Source: Sipunculus nudus (taxonomy: Eukaryota; Annelida; Sipuncula; Golfingiida; Sipunculidae). From it: a stretch of 64,000 nucleotides of DNA. The notes under the pieces are model-generated. The model was not told the origin of the DNA. It did no database searches and was given only the letters and a program-made list of their open reading frames with translations. Made by a program: the position numbers and the translations under genes. The stretch spans positions 13,572,729 to 13,636,728 of the forward strand of contig CM049314.1 in assembly GCA_026874595.1 (NCBI GenBank). The letters are read 5' to 3'. Shown here one piece after another: positions 23,121-35,857 of the stretch (positions are counted from its first letter, which is position 1; the number at the start of each line of letters is the position of its first letter).

Positions 23121-23180
<60 letters not shown>
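23121..23180. repeat. (CA)n(TA)n microsatellite
   Basis: About 30 bp of CA repeat followed by about 30 bp of TA repeat. Confidence 0.95.
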
Positions 23181-23182
<2 letters not shown>

Positions 23183-23832
23183 GAGGGGGAGAGAGAGAAA
23201 GAACGATATTTTGCCAGAAGTATTTTCGGCTCCCACACGCCTATAATATTGATTCCATTTATTGTAGAATTATAGAGCTTCCTAAAATGAAAGCAGCTAG
23301 GCAGCATCTTTAAGTTTACGATACCTGCCATGTCTCTGTCGATAACATAACGCAGTAGGATCTTAGATGTTAAAGGAACATAAATGTAAAAAATATATGC
23401 ACATCTGTGATCCCCTTGTGTGACCCCGCGTCACATATTCGAGGGCGTGAAAAACTAATTAAGTAAACAATCTTGGAGCCATCGATTCTCATATCGCATA
23501 TTTTAAATTAATTCAAATGATTTAAAACTGTACAATGTGTTAAAATAAAGTATATTATTATCTGCCCTTCTTAAGTATCATTGTGGCTTCAAAGACTCGA
23601 AAACCTTTCCATATGATAGAGAAACGTTCTGACTTAGCACAAAGGAAGATGATATAGTGCCTCATTTTGAGTGGGCGATCAGATAGTGTGGTAATCCTGC
23701 GTGTTAATTACATGCCAAAAAATTTTCCTTTTACCGTTAATTAAATATGCATTATAAAAGAGGCTAATAACTACGCAATCTCGTCTGTTCCATATGTTCA
23801 TTATATTATATTATGCGTGTTATACCAACACG

Positions 23833-23863
23833 AATATATATATATATATATATATATATAGAT

Positions 23864-23909
<46 letters not shown>
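23833..23909. repeat. (TA)n tract
   Basis: TA repeat with two short interruptions. The unit B counterpart is 45117-45169. Confidence 0.95.
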
Positions 23910-23911
<2 letters not shown>

Positions 23912-24028
23912 GAAACCATGTTGATAAACATTAAGAGACGGTAAATAGTTTCATATACAGTGCTGTGAAACATGTAAGCGTAGTTTTTACAGTGTTCCCA
24001 GGCCGAAGCATATTTATATTAGGTACAA

Positions 24029-24350
24029 ATGCCAAGAGCTGGTTTCCTGGTGTCTGGTTTTCTCGTTTTATTTTCGCAAGACACCTCTGGCACATCGTCC
24101 CCAAGGGTATGCGAATGCGGCAGATCTGCGGTAATTTCTAATGGGAGAAATATGACAAGAATTCCTGAAAACGTTATTTTTCTTTCTTGGAACAGCATGA
24201 TGACACTTGCAGCCTTAGAACGCTACCAAATTAAGAGTTTTCTTGAGTGGTTTGGCGTCTCTTACAATAACAAACTCTGTCCTCTGCTTCTTTCCTGAAA
24301 TGTGATGGAATAGAACATCTTGTGTTGAAAGGGAATACAATCAGTTTGTA
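24029..24350 (+). pseudogene. epsilon-A: alpha-like LRR gene, N-terminal relic
   Basis: The ATG at 24029 gives a signal peptide (MPRAGFLVSGFLVLFSQDTS), an LRRNT (SSPRVCECGRSAVIS, with the first and last Cys changed to Ser) and the first LRRs (VIFLSWNSMMTLAAL). It ends with a frame loss at 24296, where CPLLLS replaces LSSASF. Similarity to alpha stops near 24345. No LRRCT, Ig or membrane segment follows. Confidence 0.7.
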
Positions 24351-24950
24351 CATGGACCTCTTACTCTCAATTAACGTCTATTCATTATTTTAAATTAAAG
24401 TAAATTACAAATGCAGAGTATAAATCGAGATGTATGAGCTACATTTTTAACCATCATTGGTACATTTTTTTCCAAATATCCGTTGATTACCTGTCTTAGA
24501 AACAACAAAAAACCCTTAATCCGGCCTTACAACGTATAATGAGATTATGCCAAACAGCAGACAGAGGTAAATAAAGTATTCCAAGGAAGCTATTTCCGAA
24601 ATTACAGAACTGCAGTCTCTGGTTTTACTGGTCGTTAAAGCACAGCAATAGCATTGTTTTCATCATTTTCAACGACATCTTCTGACAGCTAGGTTTCTCA
24701 CCGGCTTACCCTTTCAGAAAGTTACGTGCAGGGGATTCATTTTTGTGAATAAACATTAGGCCTAAAATTACTCAGAACTGCCATATTTACAACTTTGTCT
24801 GATAAATTGTATAACAGATAGCGCCTAGATAACAATAGATAATTCTGTGTGCGGTAGGAGAGCAGGGAGAACGAGAAACTTCCTTGATTAAACGGTCAAA
24901 CCTCTGTAAAATTGGCATACGGGAACCTGTTGCACACTTCTCACAATACA
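24351..24950. other. end of unit A, no gene seen
   Basis: Matches 46870-47480 at the end of unit B. No coding sequence is recognised. Confidence 0.5.
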
Positions 24951-25109
24951 GGGGCCTGTTGCAATAACATTTTACTGGACTTAAACCCAGTTGGGGGCCT
25001 AAATATCATGATTACAATTGAGACGTCATAATGGTTACCATGGTGACACACAGATGCCCCTGGGCTTAAGTCACCCACATGACTAAAGTCACCTTATTGC
25101 AACACACCC
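24951..25109. mobile_element. MITE-like element at the A/B junction
   Basis: 159 bp bounded by imperfect terminal inverted repeats: ggggcctgttgcaataa on the left and the complement of ttattgcaacacaccc on the right. A second inner inverted pair lies around acttaaacccag and ctgggcttaagt. It is too short to code. No clear target duplication is seen. It is absent from the B/C junction. Confidence 0.6.
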
Positions 25110-25111
25110 AA

Positions 25112-28100
25112 GAAGTCCATACAGAATTTTTTTTTATTATTATATTTAGAGTACAGTAACGTATTTTAGGTTTTACCGCTCTGCTTTTCCTCTTGAAGGT
25201 TACGTTTCTTTTTATGTATGAATATTCGACAAGCATTGTTTAAGTTTAAATCAATATAATACACACACACACACACATATATATATATATTATAAATTAA
25301 TCTAATGACTTATTGTAATAAACAACTGCTGCAGTGATCTTTGGTATGACACCAGAGCCTGGATGGTCGATGGGTAAAACGTCTTAGTTGAACACAACCT
25401 GAGGCACTTGGACAATAACAGCTATTGTATAACAACAATATGCGTTTTTGATCCTTAAGTCGTAGATCGTGACTTTCCAGACCTCAGTATTGTTCTCGGA
25501 ACGTTGTTTGATGCACCTTACGGTGGCTCGCACATTGTATTTTGATTTTAAGTAATATTAAGCAGAAACGTACAGAGGGGCATTTCCAACAGAAATACAT
25601 CACCAAATTATTTGGTCATGGAAGAGCTAGTTTTAAAGCTACTGGCTTCAATCAATGACACATATATACATATATGTGTATATGTTTTTTTTTTTTATTC
25701 CATATATGTACGAATATAAAGGGCCTGAAGTCGGAATGGGTGTAATGCAACGTCAGTAAAAAATGCGTGTAGTTGTGCTCAAAGACAAGTCAATCAATAA
25801 AAAAGCTTCGGCATTATATTAATATGATATAAACTTCATGCTAATCCTAATAAAATGAATGGTTTGATGAACACAACAAAGCATAGCATCATGTGGTATC
25901 AATCACAATATGTAGAACGGGATATTACTTTACATCACACTATTTGACTTTTATTTATAAATCTAAAATAATAAATGTTTGGAAGAAAGTGAAGAAATTT
26001 ATCACCAATATAAATTCTGTGGCTGGCGATATGCATTCTATTTCAACCATGCTTTTCAACAACTTTATTTTAAGGCCAGGCCCTTTAAATCATTGACCAG
26101 GTGAACTTGTAAAGCTGATGTTATAATTTTCGTTTCAGTTTACACACTTCCACTCAGAGAACCATTAGTGGCCGCATTAATTCGACTTAGGTGCCAACTT
26201 AACCGATAATCGGGTGCCGAATAAGATATATATAATATAGAGTTGAACAACATGGGACTGTACAAAACTGTTAATTATGCAGAAGTGATAATTTATAAAG
26301 GTCACCGATAAAAATAAGTCAGAAAATAATAGCATTTTCATAGGTAGAAGCTGCACATTCCTCTTCGCTGATGGACTACTATACACTTTCGAATGCGAAT
26401 TTCTTTCGTCCGAATCTTTGCTCGTGTAACAAAGGTAAAGGAAATTTTATAGTGCCAACTCTCGAAAGGTCTTCCAGAAAACATTTTGATTCTGTCATGG
26501 TTCCTGTCTTTTCGAGAAATAGGATTGTACAACTGAAAACCAAGTAATACTTTGTTTAATGTCCGGATTTCAAACATTATCATTAGCTTCTTTGGGTCGA
26601 CTCCATCCGTAAATGTACTAGGGCTACGACACTTAATCGATTGGATTAGTCAAATGTTCGGCACACAGTATTAGGGTTAAAGACAGAGATGATACATTTT
26701 GACAGATTTTCGGATGTTTCAGATAAAGCTGCCCATTGGACTCGAGAGATTTATTTGCAAGTTTTTACAGGTTCACATTAATCCAAAAGGACGTTTGATG
26801 TTAAGGATAGGCAGAGACAACATACTTGCAAATTATCAGCGGAATTTGTACCTATAGACAGTACAAACTAATAATACAGAACTATTGTAGAGTCACTTCC
26901 GTTTGTTTGATATTGACGATTCCTATGCACAGGTTACATATGATATGAATATTGATAAAGAGTGTGTAAACTAAGGTGTATTTCATTATATTCCCTTGAC
27001 CTCTTAAACATAGTTGGCCATTTTAGGAATTCCCTATCATATGCCTGTCGTCGGTTGAAACAAACCTTTGACAAGTCATCAAGGGAATAAGAACGTCCTT
27101 GGGATACTACAGCGCGTGACATCGTCACTAATGAACAATACTAGAAAATACATTACGTATATACAAACAGGCCCCTTTAATAGGTCATTCAGATATCTGG
27201 CATTCATGTAATGTAACGTATTTCATGAAAACCTAGCGTATTCCATGACATATAACAAGAGCATTTCCGTTACCAAGGCTTTCACTGTTAACATACGTCA
27301 TCATGTGCTATCCAAAATTTTGAACAGATAAATTATACGACTATGGATTTGTTTCGGCAGGAGCAGCTGTATTTTAGTTTAAACTGGGATATTAAAGGTT
27401 TCAGCTTTTAGAAAAGGTAAGCATAGATATACCCACAATTCATAACACAGCTTGTAATCCATTTATTGCATATTTTATTTTGCCCAAAAATTGGAAGATT
27501 TATAAGATATATACCAAATAACCAGTATTAGCGATGGAAGAAACAAATTGGATAGCTAATTCATATAAAAGGAAATAATGTTTCCTGGTGGCAGTTACGA
27601 ATGCAATATGTCAATATAAAACCTGGGATAGGGTATGAAGCGAGGCTTCACTGTTCCCACTGGCCGGCGAGCATGTTAAACATACATAATGTAACTTCTT
27701 TTCCAGAATCAGCATTTTATTTCAACCTTTGACACATTTTAAAATTAGTCAAACACGATAACTCAGACAGTGTTGGAACAACAGTGTTATTCTTTTTGAT
27801 ATTCAAAAGTGTATAATTCCCATTAGTTCTGTTTATGTCTATAAATATGAACTGTATTATGTGTTTAATTAAACTAAGCCTTCGGCTTTGGTAACTCGAT
27901 ACGTTGCCATTTAATAGGAGATTTACTTAAGTCGGAAAGTGTCTGACAGTTGCATCTTACTAATATTTTACTTAATACAGAGGGAGATTTTATTTTCCAA
28001 ATTTCTTCTTAGACGAGCCTAGAGTTTTTTTTTTTTTTTTAATCCCATGACAATTTTTTTTCACAATTATTCAATATACAGTAGAACATAGAAAGTTTGT

Positions 28101-28332
28101 TAATAACCATTCATACCTTCCCTATCTGGTCATTTGCATATGTATAGTACATTTATATCTGTTAAACTCTCAGACGAACAATATTATCACTTCAACGAGA
28201 TAAGTACTGTGCCGGCTATAAGTACTAAGTAATATAAATATTTTCATATAAATGTTTGTGCTACTGCTTATGACATTTATTAAGAAATAGGCCTGCAATG
28301 AACTCCTGCCCAAGCGTGTTCTTAACTGGCAG
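25112..28332. other. 5' spacer of unit B
   Basis: Equivalent of 4497-7965 with a roughly 250-bp deletion (the part equal to 4990-5235). It includes the conserved leader exon at 27335-27416 with the same GTAAGC donor, and the acceptor ending at 28332. No confident gene. Confidence 0.45.
27335..27416 (+). promoter_or_regulatory. putative 5' leader exon of alpha-B
   Basis: Same block as 6975-7056, with the donor GAAAAG followed by GTAAGC conserved. See alpha-A. Confidence 0.4.
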
Positions 28333-28334
28333 AA

Positions 28335-28711
28335 ATGTTTAGAGCTAATTTCCTGGCGTGGCACTTAGTCCTTTCACTTTCGCAAGACACATCTGGTACT
28401 TTATGCCCGAGTGTATGCGTATGCGGCAGTTCTGCGGTGATATGTAATGGAAGAAATTTGACAAAAATTCCTGAAAACATAACATGCACTGCAAACGTTA
28501 TTTTTCTTTCTTGGAACAACATTATTACACTTGCAGCCTTAGAAGGCTACCCAATTCAGAAATTTGATCTCGAGTGGTTTGACGTCTCTCACAATAACCT
28601 ACCAACTCTGTCCTCTGCTTCTTTCCGAAAATTTGATAGATTGGAACATCTTGTATTGAGCGGGAATAAGATCAAAGGCATCAAGAAAGTCATACTATGG
28701 CCAGACGGAAT
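28335..28711 (+). pseudogene. alpha-B: LRR-Ig receptor gene truncated by minisatellite
   Basis: Start and layout are as alpha-A, but the LRRNT cysteines are complete (CPSVCVCGSSAVIC) and the LRRs read LSWNNIITLAAL, WFDVSHNNLPTL and LEHLVLSGNKI. It breaks at the same base after ILWPDG and runs on in minisatellite to 28784. The identical junction in A and B shows one ancestral event. Confidence 0.75.
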
Positions 28712-30735
28712 GTTTTTGGCTGTCTACCCTGACTGGTGGCTGTTTTCATTTGGGATGGGGTCTGTTGCTGTCTACCCTGACTAGTGTTTTTTTTTTTCTA
28801 AGATGTGGTCTGTGGCTGTTTACCTTGACTGGTGGTGGTTGTCATTAGGGATTGTCAGTTGCTGTTGACCATGTGACTAACCTGGTGGGTGTCTTACATA
28901 AGGGTCTCCCTCACTGTTGGTGGTTGTGATTTGTGATTTGGTCTGTGGCTGCTACCCTGATTGGTGTTTTTTTTTTGTTGGATGGGATCTGTGGCTATCT
29001 ACCCTGACTGGTGGTGGTTGTCATTTGGGAGGGTCATTGTGGTTGTCTACTTTGACTGGTGGTGGTTGTCATTTTCGAAGGGGTCTGTGGCTGTCTACCC
29101 TGACTGTTGGTGGTTGTCATTTGGGATGGGTTCTGTGGTTGTCTATCTTGACTGATGGTGGTTGTCACTTTTGAGGGGTACGGGCTGTCTACCCTGACTG
29201 GTGGCTGTTTTCGTTTGGGATGGGGTCTGTTGCTGTCTACCCTGACTGGTGGTGGTTGTCATTTGGGATGGGGTCTGTGGATGTCTACACTGAATGGTAT
29301 TTTTGTCAGTTGCTGTTGACCATGTGACTAACCTGGTGTGTGTCTTACATAAGGGTCTCCCTCACTGTTGGTGGTTGTTATTTGGGATGGGGTCTGTGGC
29401 TATCTAACCTAACTGGTGGTTGTGATTTGTGATTTGATCTGTGGCTGTCTACCCTGATTGGTGTTTTTTTTTCCTTTATAGGGTCTGTGGCTATCTACCC
29501 TGACTGGTGATGGTTGTCATTTGTGAAGGGGTCTGTGGCTGTCTACCCTGACTGTTGATGTGTGACAGTTGGGATTGGTTTTGTGGTTGTCTACCTTGAC
29601 TGATGGTGGTTGTCAGTTGGGAGGGGTCTCCGGCTGTCTACCCTGACTCCCGGCCGTTTTCATTTGGGATGGGGTCTGTTGCTGTCTACCCTTACTGGTG
29701 TTTTTTTTCTGGGATGGGGTCTGTGGCTGTCTACCCTGACTGGTGGTGGTTGTCATTTGGGATGGGTTCTGTGGTTGTCTACCTTGACTGATGGTGGTTG
29801 TCACTTAGAAGGGGTCTCTGGCTTTATACCCTGACTGGTGGCTGTTTTCTTTTGGGATGGGGTCTGTTGCTGTCTACCCTGACTGGTGTTTTTTTTTTGG
29901 GATGGGGTCTTTGGTTGTCTACGAAGACTGTTGGTGGTTTACATTTGGGATGGGTTCTGAGGTTGTTTACCTTGACTGATGGTGGTTGTCACTTGGGAGG
30001 GGTCTCCGGCTGTCTCCCCTGACTCCCGGCCGTTTTCATTTGGGAAAGGGTATGTTGCTGTCTACCCTTACTGGTGTTTTTTTTCTGGGATGGGGTCTGT
30101 GGTTGTCTACACTGACTGGTGGTGGTTGTCATTTGGGATGGAGTTTGTGGCTGTCTACCCTGACTGGTGTTGGTTGTCATTTGGGATGGGTTCTGTGGTT
30201 GTCTACATTGACTGATGGTGGTTGTCCCTTAGGAGGGGTTTCTGGCTTTCTACCCTGACTGGTGGCTGTTTTCTTTTGGGATTGGGTCTGTGGCTGTCTA
30301 CCCTGACTGGTGTTTTTTTTTCTGGGATGGGGTCTGTGGCTGTCCACCCTGATTGTTGGTGGTTGACATTTGGGATGGGTTCTGAGGTTGTCTACCTTGA
30401 CTGATGGTGGTTCTCACTTTGGAGGGGTCTCCGGCTGCTTACAATGACTGGTGGTTGTTTTCGTTTGGGATTGGGTCTGTTGCTGTCTACCCTGACTGGT
30501 GTTTTTTTTCCGGGATGGGGTCTGTGGCTGTCTACCCTGACTTGTGGTTGTTGTCACTTGGTATAGGGTCTGTGGTTGTCTACACTGACTGGTGGGGGTT
30601 GTCGTTTGGGATATGGTCTGTGGTTGTCTACACTGACTGGTGGCGGTTGTCATTTGGGATGGGGTATGTGGTTGTTTACACTGACTGGTGGTGGTTGTCA
30701 TTTGGGAAGGTGTTTGTGGCTGTCTACCCTAACTG
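28711..30735. repeat. 48-bp minisatellite array in unit B
   Basis: About 42 units of the same repeat, with the same poly-T variants and two inserts of the gttgctgttgaccatgtgac type (near 28857 and 29313). Its right edge lies in beta like that of unit A, but with a further deletion of about 100 bp of beta. Confidence 0.92.
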
Positions 30736-31627
30736 ACGGACTTCTGCTTTGAAAAACTTTCCTAACTAGATATTTCGATGAATCTGATCAATCTTCTGGA
30801 TTCAAAACCATTCAAATACCTTCCTGGTTTGTCGTACCTATAATTAAGGAATATAAAATAACGACAATTACGAGGACTTCACCTTGGCCTCCAAAGCTGG
30901 AATGGATAGACTTGAGACACAACCAAATCACGTATCCCGGTTACGTGCACGAGCTGCATAGCATTTAGTACCTGAAGCTTACGTGGAATCCAATTTAACT
31001 TAGAGTGTAAAACAGACCCTTTTAAGGAGTATTTGGAGACAGGTGTGAGAACTGAGTGGACATGTGAATCTCCGGACAATATGTCCATTCTGAATGCTAC
31101 TAATCAGGTAAGGTACCATAAATCGCTATATGTAAACAATCATGTTCCACAAAGTATCCGTCACACTGGTTCTCAGTAAGTTGACATGTACTTTAACTTA
31201 AAACCCTGTGCCAGCCCTAATGTCTGGTGGGAGAAAAATGAAACTAACGTTTGGTGTGTCGCAGAAGGTGTCCCAGCACCGCTTATTGCAGTTGCTGGAC
31301 TAGGAGGTAGAAACTTTACAGCTAGAAGTATAGTAACACATACTGCAGCAAACGGACGGTACACTTGCACGGCGGTGAATATGCTGGGTCCGAGAGTTGA
31401 TACAATCTTCTTATTTACTGTTATGACAGCTAATGACACAGTTAATGCCACGCGCATGAAGGGGGACAATGTACTTCCCTTGGTATTAAGCCTGGTTGTC
31501 GGTTTTGAACTTGTTCTATTCATGTGCTATATTAATATCAAATCGATGTGTTTATGAAAGTGTTGCACATTATGATACACGTCAAGCTTAAGTGGCTGAG
31601 GTACCGATTTACGCATTAGTTTCCTAA
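30736..31627 (+). pseudogene. beta-B: LRR-Ig receptor pseudogene with intact Ig and membrane part
   Basis: It lacks the signal peptide, LRRNT and first LRR (minisatellite edge). The LRR/LRRCT part has several stops and shifts, including a TAG in the last LRR and a TAA in place of a Leu codon near 31179. From 31186 the frame is open: an Ig domain (NVWCVAEGVPAPL, NGRYTCTAVNMLG) and a membrane helix (PLVLSLVVGFELVLFMCYI) to TGA at 31555-31557. Shifted by +1 from that stop, the sequence encodes a tail ending VPIYALVS at 31601-31624, with one TAA inside it. Confidence 0.8.
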
Positions 31628-32374
31628 ACAACGGAAATGAATGAATATACAAAAGTACACTGTGTTTTGCTAAGTTGACATCCGTAGGGTTACCTTGGGA
31701 CATTTCAGAATACAGGCTGTAATTATGTCAATCGGATGCAGGGTTATGTTCTTTCCTTGGTATTGTATTGGGTTTTTCCTCTTTTGCTGTTATTTTATTT
31801 TTGTGTCATATTATATCCATGTTTCCGTAAAATAAATGCTCATAACGATAAACGTTGCACTGGCTGAACCCGATTAACCCAAGAATTTTCTGATCAACGG
31901 AACAAAAAAATCAACGGTAACAATCCTGCAAGTACAATGTCAATTTTATTTATTTAACATGGAAAATATCAATTGTTATCATGACTACTTGATGCAATCT
32001 CCATGGCTCATGTTGTGTCGTGGTGGAGGGAACCTGGGGACATCCACTTGTTTTGTCCGGCAACTACGTCCCACCATCTAACTAACACAGGGAATCGAAC
32101 CCGGGAAGCCACCTGAGCGAGCATAATAGTGCCTTACCAGATAAATAATACTGGGTGACTTCTTTTGGAGGTTTCATAAAACAAGCTTATTGTAAAGATG
32201 CCAAGTCAGTGAAGCGGGTAATGTTTTTACCTTGGTATTAAGCGAGTCTGTGCTTGGTTTGTCTGCTTTGAGCTTATTCTGCAACTGTGTTATAATGGTA
32301 TCCGACAGTGAAATACGGGGTTGTGAAACATTCAGACCTAGTAATCTCCGGCCAAAGCGTGGTTATATCCGGGG
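31628..32374. other. spacer beta-B to gamma-B
   Basis: No gene. It contains the SINE-like sequence at 31985-32160. Deleted in unit A. Confidence 0.5.
31985..32160 (-). mobile_element. tRNA-derived SINE-like sequence
   Basis: The minus strand holds a clear RNA polymerase III B box (GGTTCGATTCCC at 32090-32101) preceded at about the right distance by an A-box-like ctggtaaggcac (about 32130-32141). No clean cloverleaf can be folded, so it is not called as a tRNA gene. A related piece is at 59190-59275 in unit C. Confidence 0.45.
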
Positions 32375-33438
32375 AAAAAATAGAGCTGATTTCCTAGTTT
32401 ATCACTTAGTCCTTTTGTTTTCACAAAACAACGCTAACACCTTATTCCCGCGTTTATGCGAATGTGGCAGATTTACGGTAACGTGTAATTGGGGAAATTT
32501 CTCAATAATTCCTGAATAAAATTACAAATTAGGCAAAACTATGTTTTACCCTCTTGGGAAAGCGTAAGGACACTTGCAGCGTTGGGAAGCTAACGCGTAC
32601 AATTTAATTTTGAGTGTTTTGACGTCTCCTAAAATAAGCTATGTACACTATCCTCCGATTCCTTCTGAAAATTTGATAGATTGGAGAATCTTGTGCTAGG
32701 AGGAAATAAGAGCAAAGCCATAATAGAAATCACACCATGACCGAACGGAATGATCTGGATAGATCTACGGGAAACGACATTCAGTTTCCGGGTTATATAA
32801 GATAACTGCCTGTTACACACACAGTTCCTGTCACTTAAAGGGAATGAACTAAACTTCCTTTTTACAAATATTGTATAAATATTGAGTGGACGTGCATTAC
32901 CAAGTAGCATTTCTTATTTAGATAGTAGCTTTCGTATCGACCATCATTTAGTGTCAGAATGGAAAATTTACTGCCCTGTGAGAGCAAAGAAAGGTGAGTC
33001 TAAATTGAAAAACGTTTATGAGAACCTTCGGAAATCCACCAAAGGTAAGCCGAAATGTTAAGGAGGAAATGCAGTTTGTCTAGCTCACGGTTTGCCTGAA
33101 CCGTAAGTTTATGTTGAAAGTCGTAGGCAATTAATCACTGGAATAGGAAATCTGACTATATCCAACTTTAAAAGGGACATTTTCCGTGCAACGCTTAGAA
33201 TATGATAGGTAAACATTCATATGTAATGTTTCATGTTTCTGCATATACGATAAAAAAAAGTTCCATATGTACGAGTCACTGTATCTACCACTGAGTTTGG
33301 CTTTACTTGGCTTGCCTTTTTCCTTGTTGATATATTTTGTTAGAATGTTAGATATTCTGACAAAATGTACTTCAGGCTACTGCAGTAAGCAACGTTAGAA
33401 AAAACGCAAATAAATGCAAAATAACAATAACAGATTAA
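32375..33438 (+). pseudogene. gamma-B: full-length alpha-like LRR-Ig pseudogene
   Basis: The only gamma copy here with a recognisable N-terminus: ADFLVYHLVLLFSQNNANT, then FPRLCECGRFTVTCN, stop at 32516. Beyond it the LRRs, LRRCT, Ig and membrane parts follow in order with many stops and shifts, ending at ITD-stop like alpha-C. The start ATG is lost. A gap removes the part between the last LRR and the LRRCT. Confidence 0.75.
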
Positions 33439-34143
33439 CATTCTCTGAAGTGCCTTACTGAATTGTCATGACTTGACTGCCTATATGCAAATATTTTTGT
33501 TTTATATGTTTCGTTCAGAGGAAGTTTTAAATATAATACTCGCATACATACATATATATATTGTCTACAATAAGTATATAGTATGTATAAATATATAATC
33601 CATTTACAAATGCAATGAGAAACAGCTTGAGTATTGCACATGTTTATAGAATGGATACCACATGAATGCACAAAGATTGCAGAAGGATTGCATATGTATA
33701 CAGAATGTATACATACATACATGTTTAGTTGCCCATTTCTTAACTAAATTATTTACTTCTTTTATCAGTGTTGGTTATAAAAGTTAAAAATCTCAAATAA
33801 TTTGAAAAAATGATATTAGAAAGGGTGAAAAATATAATTTGTAGTGGCCTCTCCAGAGACCTGTTGATATAAGAATGGACACCCGTTTAAATTAGCAGTA
33901 TACTCTTTCAGCAAAAGCGCTGGTGAAACTTTATAGAAGCCGGATGCAAGGATGTGAGCATATACACTGGTCAACTGATCTTATGAGTTTAAGTGTCAGG
34001 TAAAGGAATAGGACAACAAGTTGAACACCCTTTATACCGTTTTCTTTCCTTTTTAAAACTAAACATGAATAATACATAATATTATCGCTCGCATTTAGAA
34101 ATTAATTGCACGCAGAAGGTAACTGAAGCTTAATGTGTTAGGT
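33439..34143. other. spacer gamma-B to LTR element
   Basis: Equivalent to 11783-12494. Nothing is recognised. Confidence 0.5.
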
Positions 34144-34656
34144 TGTCACAAGGTTCACACACCTGCTATCAAATTGTGGCATAGGCTTTCATATACAGGC
34201 TTACTATTTATCCATGTCGATGGGGCAACAAGGTTTTTTCTATTAATGCTTTACATAAGGACTTTTGGTTATTGTGTATGTGTCTCAGGTACTCTTGCAC
34301 TCAGGTAAGAGAGTACACTTGTCCTGTTAACCCTGGCAGGTCCCTTTTTTATCAGTGTATTGACCCCAGCCCAGTCATCCATAGCAAGTTGCTAACACAC
34401 GGCCTGACTTGTTCATTTTTTCATGTGAATTAAATATGGGCTGCATTAATTCATTGTGAGCAGGCTTTGTGGGTTTTAGTGGTCTTTCTTGAGGCAATCT
34501 AGACAGCTTGTGAGCTTCATTTGGCAAGAAACTCTCAGGAGAAAGATATGTATGTGGAGCTCACCACTTGCTGTAGCCGGACATTTCAATGATAGGACCT
34601 ACGGGTCGTTTTCTGATATCAAGGTATACCAGCTAATTCATGAACTACTGCCAACA
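34144..34656 (+). repeat. 5' LTR, truncated (unit B)
   Basis: Starts TGTCACAAGGTTCAC and breaks after catgaactactgccaac, where it continues as protease-region sequence. The junction shares three bases (aca) with both parents. Confidence 0.75.
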
Positions 34657-35158
34657 AAGCTAGTAACTCCACAAGTACTTAATGTTTCTTGAGAAGCCAA
34701 TGTAGGTACGCCAGAATCCCACCCTCCGGGTATGCCTACTATCTGCATACTATCCTAAATTATCTGTTCTCAGAGATTCAGGATGTAGCAGTGTTGTCGT
34801 GCGTTCAGCCCTTGTATCTGAAGACTATTTGAATGGTAATAGCCAAACCTGTGTACTAATACATGGTACTATCAGACGGTTCCCAGTGGTACGGGTTAAT
34901 GTTGGTTTTCTTTTTTATTCAGATGAGGTTGAAACCTTATGTATGACTAATCCAGTGTACGATTAAATCATAGGTAATATTGAAGGTGCAAGATAACCTG
35001 GGATCCTGATCCTACCTGGACATTAATTGATGCTATAATGGGTGCTATGGAAACGAGAGCTGCTGCCAAACGTACGTCCAAACCCCCAAATCCTCTCCTG
35101 GTGCCTAGTGTGATAGCAACGGTAGACCAGAAAGGGTTTCTGGAATCCTAGAAGGCAG

Positions 35159-35857
35159 ATGACTCAAGTACTCACCGACGTCAATGAACGTCAACAAGGT
35201 GAGTTTAAATTTATGACTAAACCCAATATCCTTGTCAGGGCACAGGGGGACAAACATGTCCAAGGCAAGTATGTAAAACGGGTTGTTGTACCAAATTTTC
35301 ATAGACGGGAGGTGATCAAACTTGCCGACGAAGGCATCATGTCGGGATACCAGGGGGTAAGTCGAACACTTGATGGAGTAGCCTCCCAAGTTTATTGGTT
35401 AGGTATACATTCTTATGTGTCTGAATTCTGTAAGTCATGGGACATCTGTCAGAGAACAATACCAAGTAGGAAGGTACCGAAATACCCTCTAGGTAAGGTA
35501 CCCCTCATAGTAGAACCCTTTACACGAATTTCAATGGATATTATCGGACCGATTTACCCTGCCTCCAGCAGAGGTAAAAGATTTATTCTCACTCTTATGG
35601 ATTATGCCACCAGATACCCTGATGCTATTGCACTAGCAAATATTGAAACTGAAACTATCGCAGAAGCACTGCTGGATATATACAGCCGGCTTGGCATATC
35701 AGATGAGGTGCTTATTGATGTGGGTTCCAAGTTCACCTGTTCTGTTATGAAAGAAGTGAGCAGGTTACTCAGTATTAAACAATTGACAACAAGCCCATAT
35801 AACCCCAGTGTAACGAAACGATTGAATGATTCAATGGGAGTCTTAAAGCAATGCTGA
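35159..35857 (+). pseudogene. integrase (Gmr1-like, unit B)
   Basis: A 232-codon open frame. The zinc-binding part has HRREVIKLADEGI (Tyr replaces the second His in SGYQG) and CKSWDICQRT. The core has RISMDIIGPIYPAS and LIDVGSKFT with the two catalytic Asp. The position of the catalytic Glu reads NDSMG, so the enzyme is dead. The stop after VLKQC is a decayed Trp or Lys codon. C-terminal remnants continue to about 36370. Confidence 0.8.

Larger units (their letters stand above)
22852..24028. other. spacer delta-A to epsilon-A
   Basis: It contains a (CA)n(TA)n tract at 23121-23180 followed by a GA-rich stretch, and a (TA)n tract at 23833-23909. Conserved in outline with 44289-45357. No gene is recognised. 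Confidence 0.5.
4497..24950 (+). repeat. tandem segmental duplication, unit A
   Basis: First of three related blocks. It begins at agaagtccatacag, the point where similarity to 25111 and (more weakly) 47483 starts. It ends near 24932, where similarity to the end of unit B stops. Shared landmarks with unit B in the same order are alpha, minisatellite, beta, gamma, Gmr1-like element, zeta, delta and epsilon. The start-to-start distance from A to B is about 20.6 kb. Local differences include a beta-gamma fusion deletion, and absence of two blocks that unit B has near 39290-39500 and 39610-39840. Confidence 0.9.

Noticed and set aside
31985-32160. A tRNA gene on the minus strand
   Set aside because: A and B boxes are present but acceptor and anticodon stems cannot be paired; a SINE is the better reading.
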